Shown piece by piece: positions 12,124-20,509 of a DNA stretch of 32,517 bases. Numbering within the stretch: position 1 is the stretch's first letter; each line of letters starts with the position of its first letter. The translations under genes and the position numbers were made by a program. This stretch comes from Oscillospiraceae bacterium (GTDB taxonomy: Bacteria > Bacillota > Clostridia > Oscillospirales > Oscillospiraceae), in the NCBI GenBank assembly GCA_009776905.1, contig WRMX01000009.1:2491-35007 (forward strand). The letters run 5' to 3'. The notes under the pieces were generated by a model. That model did no database searches and had not been told where the DNA came from. It saw only the letters and a program-made list of their open reading frames with translations.

Positions 12124-13422
12124 GTGACGCAATATGTCATTAACGGCGGGAACAAACTCCATGGCGAAATCGAGATCAGCGGCGCTAAAAACGCTGCCGT
12201 GGCTATTATCCCCGCAGCTCTGATGGTAAACGGCGTATGTAGGATCGAAAACCTGCCGCAAATCTCCGATGTTTCTACGCTTCTCAATATCCTCAAAGAA
12301 ATGGGCGCGGTCATCCGCGTCGTTGACAAAAGAACCATCGACATCGACTGCTCGCATGTCGGGACGTCTTCCGCCACCTTCGACACGATGCGCCGCATCC
12401 GCGCGTCATACTACCTCATCGGCGCCTTGCTCGGCAGGTTCGGCAAGGCCGATGTCGCAATGCCCGGCGGTTGCAATTTCGGCGGCGTCCGCCCGATCGA
12501 CCAGCACATGAAAGGTTTCGTCGCCATGGGCGCGGAGATGACAGTGCAAAACGGCATCGTCTCTGCAACGACCGGCGGCCGTCTGCGCGGCGCTTCGATA
12601 TATCTCGACGTCGTCTCTGTCGGTGCCACGATCAATCTCATGCTCGGCGCCGCCCTCGCTGATGGCAATACTTTCATCGAGAACGCCGCCAGGGAGCCTC
12701 ACATTGTCGATCTCGCTAACTTCCTTAACTCCATGGGCGCCGACATTCGCGGCGCCGGCACTAACGTCATAAAAGTCCGCGGAGCGCGCCGTCTCAACGG
12801 CGGTTTCTATTCCATCATCCCGGACCAAATCGAGGCCGGGACGTATATGGCGGCTGTCGCGGGCGCGGGCGGCGAGGTTCTCATCAAGGACGTCATCCCC
12901 AAGCACCTCGAGTGCATTTCCGGCAAGCTGCGCGAAATGGGCGTTTCCGTTTTCGAACATGAGGATTCCGTCACTGTCCGCCGCGTCGCCCCCCTTCTCG
13001 GCGCCCATGTCAAAACCATGCCATACCCCGGTTTTCCGACTGACATGCAGCCTCAAATTTCCACGATTCTCAGCACTGCGACGGGGACTAGCACCGTCAC
13101 GGAGGGCGTTTGGGACAATAGGTTCAGCTACACGGACGAGCTTGCCAAAATGGGCGGTTCCATCAGGGTCATCGGCAGGACTGCCATCATCGAAGGCGTG
13201 CCGTACATCACAGGCGCGCCAATCAAGGCCGGCGACTTGCGTGCCGGCGCGGCCCTTGTCATTGCCGGCTTGTGCGCGCGCGGCGTGACTGTTCTCGAAG
13301 GCGTCAACTACATCGAGCGCGGCTACGAAAAGATGATCAAAAAGCTTTCCGCCATCGGCGCGGACATTCATTCCAGGTATGTCTCCGACGAGCCGCAAAT
13401 CGTCGTGCAGGAAGCGGGATAA
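12124..13422 (+). CDS. murA: UDP-N-acetylglucosamine 1-carboxyvinyltransferase
   Basis: 'NGGNKLHGEIEISGAKNAAVAIIPAAL' and active-site Cys region 'MPGGCNFGGVRPIDQHMKGF'. GTG start at 12124 preferred over ATG 12091 (GGGGGG upstream, N-terminus matches family start). Confidence 0.95.
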   Translation: MTQYVINGGNKLHGEIEISGAKNAAVAIIPAALMVNGVCRIENLPQISDVSTLLNILKEMGAVIRVVDKRTIDIDCSHVGTSSATFDTMRRIRASYYLIGALLGRFGKADVAMPGGCNFGGVRPIDQHMKGFVAMGAEMTVQNGIVSATTGGRLRGASIYLDVVSVGATINLMLGAALADGNTFIENAAREPHIVDLANFLNSMGADIRGAGTNVIKVRGARRLNGGFYSIIPDQIEAGTYMAAVAGAGGEVLIKDVIPKHLECISGKLREMGVSVFEHEDSVTVRRVAPLLGAHVKTMPYPGFPTDMQPQISTILSTATGTSTVTEGVWDNRFSYTDELAKMGGSIRVIGRTAIIEGVPYITGAPIKAGDLRAGAALVIAGLCARGVTVLEGVNYIERGYEKMIKKLSAIGADIHSRYVSDEPQIVVQEAG

Positions 13423-13485
13423 GCATATTAGCGTGGGAGCACCCCACAATCCATATCGTGTTATGCAACATATGAATAAATTTTA

Positions 13486-13513
13486 GAACAAGGGGGCTTT
13501 GCTACCCTTGTTC
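13486..13513 (+). terminator. Hairpin between murA and the next gene (terminator or attenuator-like)
   Basis: GAACAAGGG-ggctttgcta-CCCTTGTTC, 9-bp perfect stem. Confidence 0.4.
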
Positions 13514-13555
13514 ATCTTAGGCTCGATTATGGGTCTATATTGGAGGCGTGATACT

Positions 13556-14020
13556 TTGGCTCGAAAGAATAAACCGGACCCAGGCCCCGACTGGCCTTAC
13601 GACGCGGAGGGCTCAATGGTTCCGCCCACGTTCCTGAAACGTGTTCACGGCGGGCCGCTCGACATGGAGCTGACATTGAACCTGCTCAATGCTTATGGCA
13701 TCCCTTTTGTCTGCGAATATCCGAATAATGGCCTCTTTGGCAAGCTGATTCTCGGCTATTCTCCCGGTGGCATGGATGTCTATGTCCCCGAGTCCATGCT
13801 CGAGGACGCGCAAAACGTGCTGAACGCCGACATTCTTGAAGACGACTATGTTCTGACGGACGAGATCGATGACGATGGCGGCAGCGATGCTTTTTTAGGC
13901 AACGGCGAAAATGGCGACGGTGCAAATGGCGGCGGCGCAAATGGCGATGGCGAGCGTATCGATGAATTGCCTGCCGGCATCGCGGGTGACGGCGGTGTTT
14001 CGCCCGGCGAGGAGGAGTAA
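13556..14020 (+). CDS. Small DUF2007-like protein with acidic/Gly-rich C-terminal tail
   Basis: 'GPLDMELTLNLLNAYGIPFVCEYPNNGLFGKLILGYSPGGMDVYVPESMLEDAQNVLNA' resembles DUF2007 (signal-transducing protein-like); TTG start at 13556 with GGAGG 5' rather than 13499, which lies in a hairpin. Confidence 0.6.
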   Translation: MARKNKPDPGPDWPYDAEGSMVPPTFLKRVHGGPLDMELTLNLLNAYGIPFVCEYPNNGLFGKLILGYSPGGMDVYVPESMLEDAQNVLNADILEDDYVLTDEIDDDGGSDAFLGNGENGDGANGGGANGDGERIDELPAGIAGDGGVSPGEEE

Positions 14021-14023
14021 GAA

Positions 14024-15742
14024 ATGAATTATCTCGATGAATATAATAAATGGTTAAGCAGCCCCGCGCTTTCGCAAGACGAAAAGGATGAGCTGCAAGC
14101 AATCTCTGGCAACGACGCCGAAATCAAGGACCGCTTCTTCAGCAGGTTGGAGTTTGGGACCGCGGGGCTCCGCGGCATCATGGGAACGGGCCTTTTCAGG
14201 ATGAACATCCATGTCATCCGCCACACGACTCAGGCGCTCGCCGAGCTCATCCTCATGGAGCAAAGCCCCTCGAAATGCGTCGCAATTTGTTATGACTCTC
14301 GCATCAATAGCGCCAAGTTCGCCCGCGAAGCCGCCTGCGTCATTTCCGCCAATGGCATCAATGTCCGGCTCTTCGACGCGCTCCGGCCGACTCCCGAGCT
14401 GTCTTTTGCCATTCGCGAATATGGCTGCATCGCCGGCATCAACATCACTGCCAGCCATAATCCTAAAGAGTACAACGGATATAAGGTATATTGGGACGAC
14501 GGCGCGCAGGTGCCGCCCCGCCATGCGGAGATAATTGCGCAAAAAATCGAGGAGCTGGATATTTTTTCCTCGATAAAAAGAATCGACTTCGACGAGGCTG
14601 TCGAAAAAGGCCTAATCAGCATAATGGGCGGCGAAACTGACGAATTATTCTTGAAAAACGTCATGGAACAGGTGAACGACTATGATGTGGTCAAACGAGC
14701 CTCTGATAGGTTCGGCCTTGTTTTTACGCCTTTTCACGGCGCGGGGCATAAGCTGGTGCCCGAAGCCCTGCGCAGGCTCGGCCTTACAAACATCGTATGC
14801 GTCCCGGAGCAAATGGTGCTCGATGGCACGTTCCCGACCGTCATATCGCCAAATCCCGAAAACCCCGAAGGCTTCCACTTGGCTTCCGCGCTGGCCGTGG
14901 AACACGGCGCAGCTCTGATAATCGGGACCGATCCGGACTGCGACCGCGTTGGGATCATGGTGCGCGACGATGCCGGCGGGTTCGTGCCCCTTTCCGGCAA
15001 CCAGACAGGCGCGCTGCTGCTCGATTATGTCATCGGCGCCAAAAAACGGGCGAATACGATGCCCGCCGATCCTGTCGCGCTCAAAACAATCGTCTCCACA
15101 GAGATGGCGCGTCACATCGCCGAGACCAACGGCGTCGCCTGTTTCGACACTTTTACGGGTTTCAAGTTCATGGCGGAAAAAAAGAACGCATTGGAAACGA
15201 GCGGAGCCGGAAAAGTGATTTTCTCATATGAGGAGTCGTATGGATATATGTTCGGAGACTTCGTGCGCGACAAAGACGCTGTCACGGCCTCCATGTTGAT
15301 AGCGGAGATGGCCGCATGGTATTTCGAGCGCGGCATGACCCTTTTCGATGCAATGCGCGATTTATATGAAAAATACGGCCAATATGGCGAAAAGACGCTC
15401 AATCTTCTGATGCCGGGTCTGGACGGCCTTGAAAAAATGCGTGAGCTTATGTCCGGGCTGCGCGAAAACCCGCCCACTCAAATTGCCGGCTCGCGAGTGG
15501 TTTCGACCCGCGACTATCTGTCCGGCGTCGTTACGGACACGGCGACCGGCGCCACCGCTCCGATGGAGCTTTCCGGCTCCAATGTGCTGCGTTACGAAAC
15601 AGACGACGGTACTGTCGCAATCGTGCGCCCTTCCGGCACCGAGCCGAAGGTCAAGGTATATATCATGGCGAGCGATGCAACTCGCTCCGGATGTGACGAA
15701 AAAATCGAAAAATACTCCCGATGGGCGGAAACGCTGTCATAA
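14024..15742 (+). CDS. Phospho-sugar mutase (phosphoglucomutase/phosphomannomutase family)
   Basis: 'GTAGLRGIMGTGLFRMN', catalytic 'TASHNPKEYNGYKVYWDDGAQV', metal-binding 'GTDPDCDRVGIM', C-terminal 'RPSGTEPKVKVYI'; SD GGAGGAG. Confidence 0.95.
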   Translation: MNYLDEYNKWLSSPALSQDEKDELQAISGNDAEIKDRFFSRLEFGTAGLRGIMGTGLFRMNIHVIRHTTQALAELILMEQSPSKCVAICYDSRINSAKFAREAACVISANGINVRLFDALRPTPELSFAIREYGCIAGINITASHNPKEYNGYKVYWDDGAQVPPRHAEIIAQKIEELDIFSSIKRIDFDEAVEKGLISIMGGETDELFLKNVMEQVNDYDVVKRASDRFGLVFTPFHGAGHKLVPEALRRLGLTNIVCVPEQMVLDGTFPTVISPNPENPEGFHLASALAVEHGAALIIGTDPDCDRVGIMVRDDAGGFVPLSGNQTGALLLDYVIGAKKRANTMPADPVALKTIVSTEMARHIAETNGVACFDTFTGFKFMAEKKNALETSGAGKVIFSYEESYGYMFGDFVRDKDAVTASMLIAEMAAWYFERGMTLFDAMRDLYEKYGQYGEKTLNLLMPGLDGLEKMRELMSGLRENPPTQIAGSRVVSTRDYLSGVVTDTATGATAPMELSGSNVLRYETDDGTVAIVRPSGTEPKVKVYIMASDATRSGCDEKIEKYSRWAETLS

Positions 15743-15763
15743 TGTTTGATTTTGCACAAACTG

Positions 15764-15792
15764 TTGACTTTTCTGTGTAAAGTGTATATATT
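15764..15792 (+). promoter_or_regulatory. Sigma-A-type promoter for the 443-aa secreted protein
   Basis: TTGACT (15764-15769), 17-nt spacer, TATATT (15787-15792). Confidence 0.55.
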
Positions 15793-15842
15793 ATATGTCA
15801 AGGATTAGACAATTTCTGAATCACTACTTAGGAGGGATCGCA

Positions 15843-17174
15843 ATGCGCAAGAAAATACTATCTACAATTCTAGTAATAACCATGCTATTCGCCTTCGCAA
15901 TACCCGCCCTCGCAATAACAAATGTTGACCATGATGACTTTAACGATATTGCTCTGAGGGCAATCATCGTTGAACAAACTTCGTCCGTCGCGACATTGGT
16001 CGCGAACATCCTCCCGGCAGATACAATTAAAGAAGCCATCAAAACCGCCGTCTCGGGCATGCTGGACCTCGACGATGTCAGCAAGCTGGCAGGGCCGGCG
16101 CTCGCCGGGTTGCTCGGAAACGCAGCGAAAAACTCGCTTGGCCTCGCCATCCCGGACTCTGTCGACCTTGAATCCATCGTCAACAGCGTCCTGAGCAGCG
16201 ACATCGTCAGCTCCATAGTCACAAGTGGCTTCGTAAGCAAGGTGATCGACAGGACCATCGACAATCTCATTAACGCGCTGGTCGTGGAAGATGCCATCAA
16301 CGCGCTCGCGGACAGCGTAGTCGACCAGCTCACCGCAGAAATTTGGAACGATGCCAATCCCAACTCCGGTTCGTTCCTAGGCATACAGACAGGCCACTGG
16401 AATACCAACGGCGGTTGGAACAAAACAAATATAGGCATCACGATCGCTGCAAAACTCGGCATCGCCGGAGTAAGCGGCAACATCGAAGACTATATCGATG
16501 TTGACAATATCGACCTCACAAAGATATTCAGCGTGGAGACGCTGCTTGGCGCCGTGACGAAAGCCATCACCGACACCAGCAAGGAATACTTTGAGGCATA
16601 TAAGGCAGCGTTGGTCGCAAAAGTGCAAGCGAAAATCGAGGAATTGAAGACCTTGGCAAAGAACGAGCTCGTCAACGAACTCAACAAGATATTCGGATTG
16701 AAGCTCGCCGCCCGCGACGATTTTGATGCGATCGAAGCAAAGATCACCACTTTCATCAATGAGTCAAAAAGCTACATCGATGCGAACAGGGACAAAATAA
16801 TCAGGGAGGTCAAAGCACTTCAGACCGCCGTCAAGACTCTTGATAAATATTCGTGCCTGGATCTCGGCAAGGTCAACTCCATGCTCGACAGGCTGTTGAA
16901 GTGCCTTGAAAAGAAAGAGAAACCAGTCATCCCCACTCCCGATCCTATCCTCGATTCCGTCTCCGCTTCCGCTGTGGTAGAAAAGCAAAACGGTAACCAA
17001 AACAAGCTGACGATCACAGTTACGGAGAAATTTAAGGACGGCACGACAAAAACATATACCAAGAGTTTCCAAATCAACAACAACGCAGCCGGCACATATG
17101 AGGTGGGCGCATATAAGGTCTATGTCAATACGAAGGGCAACACCCAGATCCGCGAGTGCTATATTGTTGCATAG
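15843..17174 (+). CDS. Secreted alpha-helical protein of unknown function with a C-terminal 'GNQNKL..VYVNTKGNTQI' module
   Basis: AGGAGG then ATG 15843: MRKKILSTILVITMLFAFAIPALA signal peptide; C-terminus GNQNKLTITVTEKFKDGTTKTYTKSFQINNNAAGTYEVGAYKVYVNTKGNTQIRECYIVA. Confidence 0.8.
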   Translation: MRKKILSTILVITMLFAFAIPALAITNVDHDDFNDIALRAIIVEQTSSVATLVANILPADTIKEAIKTAVSGMLDLDDVSKLAGPALAGLLGNAAKNSLGLAIPDSVDLESIVNSVLSSDIVSSIVTSGFVSKVIDRTIDNLINALVVEDAINALADSVVDQLTAEIWNDANPNSGSFLGIQTGHWNTNGGWNKTNIGITIAAKLGIAGVSGNIEDYIDVDNIDLTKIFSVETLLGAVTKAITDTSKEYFEAYKAALVAKVQAKIEELKTLAKNELVNELNKIFGLKLAARDDFDAIEAKITTFINESKSYIDANRDKIIREVKALQTAVKTLDKYSCLDLGKVNSMLDRLLKCLEKKEKPVIPTPDPILDSVSASAVVEKQNGNQNKLTITVTEKFKDGTTKTYTKSFQINNNAAGTYEVGAYKVYVNTKGNTQIRECYIVA

Positions 17175-17189
17175 CAATCCCCACAAATT

Positions 17190-17229
17190 AAAAAACAGTT
17201 GCTGCTCATATGCGCAGCAACTGTTTTTT
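17190..17229. terminator. Bidirectional intrinsic terminator between convergent genes
   Basis: AAAAAACAGTTGCTGC-tcatatgc-GCAGCAACTGTTTTTT. Confidence 0.9.
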
Positions 17230-17234
17230 CTTAT

Positions 17235-17283
17235 CTAACTTGGGAGGTTCCATCCCCACAACCCGGATGTCGCGCGCTACGAT
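17235..17283 (-). repeat. Truncated copy C of the composite intergenic repeat
   Basis: Reverse complement reads ..CGCGCGACATCCGGGTTGTGGGGATGGAACCTCCCAAGTTAG, matching copy A ..CGCGCGGCGTCCGGGTTGTGGGGGTGGAACCCCCACGTTTA. Confidence 0.65.
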
Positions 17284-19770
17284 CTATTTCGCGGGCTTTT
17301 GCGAGGCGACATTCACAGCATCTAGAACCATCTGCGCATAAAGCTCCATGGACGCGGATCCGCCCATATGCACCTTGTCTGCGGCAAGCACGTTGGCCTG
17401 CTCCCCGACGATATAATTCCAATCCGCAATTGTAATGTAGTCATATTGCCACGACAATCCTCTTAGCCACTCGGCGGTCTCCTTCGTAAGTCTACCGTTC
17501 GTATTGTTATTGCCATCGTATGGGGTCACAAAAATCAGCCTGTGGCCGGGTTCCAAAGCTGTCACTATTTTCAGCAACTGCTCCGCATAATCATAATTCG
17601 CGTTCGTCCCCACGGCTATGACAACATATTCGCGAAGCTCCCCTTTGTTCTGCAAGTTCACCATTATGTTTCTGCCCTGCGGCACCGTGCGGCTGACCTC
17701 CGCGTCCACGACGCAGTTCGGAATCGTTCTCGTCATCGCAGACTTTGCCCCAAGCGGCACAGAGTCGCCAATCAGCGTGACCCCCTCCGGCCATTTTCTA
17801 TCCTCCGGCTCCGTGTCACCGCTGTCATCGCCGATATCGTCAGTGGTTGCAGCAGGCGGCGTTGCGCCATCCTCCCCGACGTCCGCGCCCTGCCCCTGTG
17901 CGGTCTGCGTCGCCGAGCCCTGTCCTTGCGCAGTCAGCGTCGTCGAGCCTTGCCCCTGCGCGGTCTGCGCCACCGAGTCCTGCCCCTTCGCGGTCTGCGT
18001 CGCGCCCTGTCCTTGCGCGGTCTGCGTCGCGCCCTGTCCTTGCGCGGTCTGCGTCGCCGAGCCTTGCCCTTGCGCGGTCTGAGCCTGTCCTTGCGCTGTT
18101 GACTGAGGTTGGGCATTATTATTTTGATTACCGCCGTCTGCGCCGTCGCCATTTTCCATTGCGCCTTGCAACGCACCTGCACCATCCGCCGAGCCTTGCA
18201 GCGCACCTGCACCATCCGCCGAGCCTTGCAGCGCACCTGCACCATCCGCCGAGCCTTGCAGCGCGCCTATGCCTTCCTCTGCTGAGCCCTGCTCCGCGCC
18301 AATGCCTTCTTCATCTATCGAGCCTTGCAACGCAGCCTCACCCTGCATCTCGCCTCCGCTCTGAGACGATTCTTCCGAAACCTGCCGCTCTTCGCCTAAT
18401 TCGCTATCCGTACCCTCATGCGACAAAGACTTCAAACTCGCGCTCATCTCATCGGCTCTGCGCCCGTAATCAGCCTTTTGGCTCATCAAAAGCATGTCAT
18501 GCACGTCGCTTGCGACATAGTTCGCGACAAAATCCGCTTCAATGCTCGTTATTGCGGGCGCTTTATAAACGACGAAACCTCCCAAGGCCACTCCCGCAGC
18601 CGTCACGGCTCCGATCGCAGCCAACGCAATACGACGATGTTTCATGCCCTTCCCGCCATTGCCGGCAAACAGTGCCTTTTCGACTATATAAACCATCAAC
18701 GCGGAAAAGCTTATCGAAACCGCAAGCGTCGTAAGCGAAGCGGCAATATGGTTCAATACCACCGCAGAAACGATTATATATATCGGCCAATGGAACAGAT
18801 AGAGGTCATATGACATCTCGGAAGCAATAGTCAGCGCAGCCGGTTCTTTCATTTTCACAGGCGTCAAAATATGCAGCCCGTGCGTGCAATATATCATCAC
18901 GACAGTCAATGCTGATGTTAAAACGAACCCATATTTATAAATGAATAAATCATTAAAATCATACTGCGAAAAAATGAATACAATAACGGCAGCAGAAGCA
19001 ACCGATACGATTATCATTGCAGCGGCTTTTTGCTTTTTATGCTCTGAAAGCAAACGCTTCTTGATAGCTTTATCCTGTTTTGAGTTGATGCCCCATATCG
19101 CGCCTGCGGTGGCTCCTATGAAAAATGGGAATAAACGTGAAAGCGTGTTAAAATAGATATCGTTCAATCCGATTTCCGACACGATCTGCAGGCGCAAAAA
19201 CATATACGATCCAATCGCAACCAAGAGCGATATTGTCAACACCGCACCATTCAAAAATAACAGCCGTTTAGAGCTGTATTTTTTATATATCGCCTTAGAT
19301 ACCGATGACAAAAGCGCGCAAACAATACCCCAGGCAACGTAAAACTGCATCAGTACCGCAAGCGACCACATATGCATGTATAATTGCGGCATCAGCTGCG
19401 CTTCGTAGCTCGACCCGCTGAAAATATTGAACCAATTGGCCGTGAAGCTAAGCGCGGATGCGAGCTGTTTTGCAATGCCGACCGTGAAATCAGGCGATAT
19501 TAACAATGCAAAGGGCAATGTAAACGCGATTGAAAGGTACATCGGCACAAGGATACGCTGCACTCGTCTCTTGAAATACTTAAAAACAGCAAAATCGCCG
19601 TTCTTCCTGACTTCTTCCATTATAAGCGCGGTGATTAGGAATCCCGAAAACGTGAAGAACACATCCACGCCTAAAAATCCGCCCGGCAAAGCGCTGTGGA
19701 AAAGGTGATATCCCAATACGAGAAAGAGCCCGAATGCGCGGACAGAGTCGAACCATTTGATCCTATTCAT
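17284..19770 (-). CDS. OatA-like membrane acyltransferase (acyltransferase-3) with repetitive linker and C-terminal SGNH domain
   Basis: N-terminus 'WFDSVRAFGLFLVLGYHLFHSALPGGFLGVDVFFTFSGFLIT'; C-terminus 'GVTLIGDSVPLGAKSAM ... VVIAVGTNANYD ... AADKVHMGGSASMELYAQM' contains Ser and Asp-x-x-His catalytic blocks; linker of GALQGSADGA and TAQGQG(A/S)TQ repeats. Confidence 0.88.
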   Translation of the reverse strand: MNRIKWFDSVRAFGLFLVLGYHLFHSALPGGFLGVDVFFTFSGFLITALIMEEVRKNGDFAVFKYFKRRVQRILVPMYLSIAFTLPFALLISPDFTVGIAKQLASALSFTANWFNIFSGSSYEAQLMPQLYMHMWSLAVLMQFYVAWGIVCALLSSVSKAIYKKYSSKRLLFLNGAVLTISLLVAIGSYMFLRLQIVSEIGLNDIYFNTLSRLFPFFIGATAGAIWGINSKQDKAIKKRLLSEHKKQKAAAMIIVSVASAAVIVFIFSQYDFNDLFIYKYGFVLTSALTVVMIYCTHGLHILTPVKMKEPAALTIASEMSYDLYLFHWPIYIIVSAVVLNHIAASLTTLAVSISFSALMVYIVEKALFAGNGGKGMKHRRIALAAIGAVTAAGVALGGFVVYKAPAITSIEADFVANYVASDVHDMLLMSQKADYGRRADEMSASLKSLSHEGTDSELGEERQVSEESSQSGGEMQGEAALQGSIDEEGIGAEQGSAEEGIGALQGSADGAGALQGSADGAGALQGSADGAGALQGAMENGDGADGGNQNNNAQPQSTAQGQAQTAQGQGSATQTAQGQGATQTAQGQGATQTAKGQDSVAQTAQGQGSTTLTAQGQGSATQTAQGQGADVGEDGATPPAATTDDIGDDSGDTEPEDRKWPEGVTLIGDSVPLGAKSAMTRTIPNCVVDAEVSRTVPQGRNIMVNLQNKGELREYVVIAVGTNANYDYAEQLLKIVTALEPGHRLIFVTPYDGNNNTNGRLTKETAEWLRGLSWQYDYITIADWNYIVGEQANVLAADKVHMGGSASMELYAQMVLDAVNVASQKPAK
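18171..18260 (-). repeat. Three near-identical 30-bp tandem repeats in the acyltransferase linker (GALQGSADGA)
   Basis: (A/G)CGCACCTGCACCATCCGCCGAGCCTTGCA x3. Confidence 0.92.
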
Positions 19771-20368
19771 ATCTAGCTATCAGCGCCCCCCTTTCCCATA
19801 ATCCGCCCACAATTTCGCCCTCCACCGAGACGAACGTCCCCGAGCCGTCGAACAGTCCCTCGCTGAAACCGCCCTCGTAAGCCCAGCCCTCCGCCGAGAC
19901 AAACGTCCCCGAGCCGTCGAACAATCCCTCGCTGAAGCCGCCCTCGTAAGTCCAGCCCTCCGCCGAGGTGAACGTCCCCGAGCCTTCGAACAATCCCTCG
20001 CTGAAGCCGCCCTCGTAAGTCCAGCCCTCTGCCGAGATGAACGTCCCCGAGCCATTCGGTTTGCCGTTCAAAAAATCTCCGACATATATTGCTTCACCGT
20101 CATCGTCTTTAAATTCTCCGTTCCCGGAAAACCTCCCGCCTTCAAACCGGCCCGAATACGTATATCCGCTCGAAAAATCGATCGTTCCTACTCCATCAAA
20201 AAGCCCATTCTTCAGCTCGCCACTATATATAATTTCACCGAAGAGGTATGCATCAAACTCGACTTGCGCAAGGATAGCCTTATCCGGCAGCAAAATAGCG
20301 TAATACGCAAAAAACGCGATTACGGCAATAAGCAATATTGATATCACAGGGGTCAAAACCTTAGACAT
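19763..20368 (-). CDS. Membrane-anchored MORN-repeat protein
   Basis: ATG 20368: MSKVLTPVISILLIAVIAFFAYYAILL (TM) followed by MORN units 'GTFTSAEGWTYEGGFSEGLFEGS'. Stop overlaps the downstream acyltransferase ATG by 8 nt. Confidence 0.85.
   Translation of the reverse strand: MSKVLTPVISILLIAVIAFFAYYAILLPDKAILAQVEFDAYLFGEIIYSGELKNGLFDGVGTIDFSSGYTYSGRFEGGRFSGNGEFKDDDGEAIYVGDFLNGKPNGSGTFISAEGWTYEGGFSEGLFEGSGTFTSAEGWTYEGGFSEGLFDGSGTFVSAEGWAYEGGFSEGLFDGSGTFVSVEGEIVGGLWERGALIARYE
19832..20038 (-). repeat. 69-bp x 3 near-identical tandem repeats encoding MORN units (23 aa)
   Basis: Units 19832-19900, 19901-19969, 19970-20038 begin '(G/A)AACGTCCCCGAGCC' and differ at a few positions only. Confidence 0.9.
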
Positions 20369-20509
20369 CAGATTATGATAGACCTCCGATTTTCTTCGTA
20401 ACTGTTTGGGACGAGCCGGGCATCGCCCCCGCACGCGCCTGCATCATTCAAGGCCTACAACGCGGCAGCGCAGGATGGAGCCGGGCATCGCCCCCTCCGC
20501 GCGCCAGCA

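Noticed and set aside
12406-13449. 347-aa minus-strand ORF opposite murA
   Set aside because: Shadow ORF caused by codon bias; murA is unambiguous on the plus strand.
13499-13555. N-terminal extension MLPLFILGSIMGLYWRRDT of the 173-aa ORF as a signal/TM segment
   Set aside because: The ATG at 13499 lies in a hairpin loop without SD, whereas TTG 13556 has GGAGG at proper spacing and yields a family-like N-terminus.
18171-18260. Regular 30-bp repeats reminiscent of CRISPR
   Set aside because: Units are contiguous with no spacers and lie in frame within a coding sequence; the 11-bp array at 8567 is likewise spacerless. No cas genes seen.
17542-18734. Several long plus-strand ORFs (186, 154, 295 aa) opposite the acyltransferase linker
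   Set aside because: They are frame shadows of the repetitive GC-rich linker coding region; composition is low-complexity, they have no SD or domains, and the minus-strand frame encodes a coherent acyltransferase-SGNH protein.
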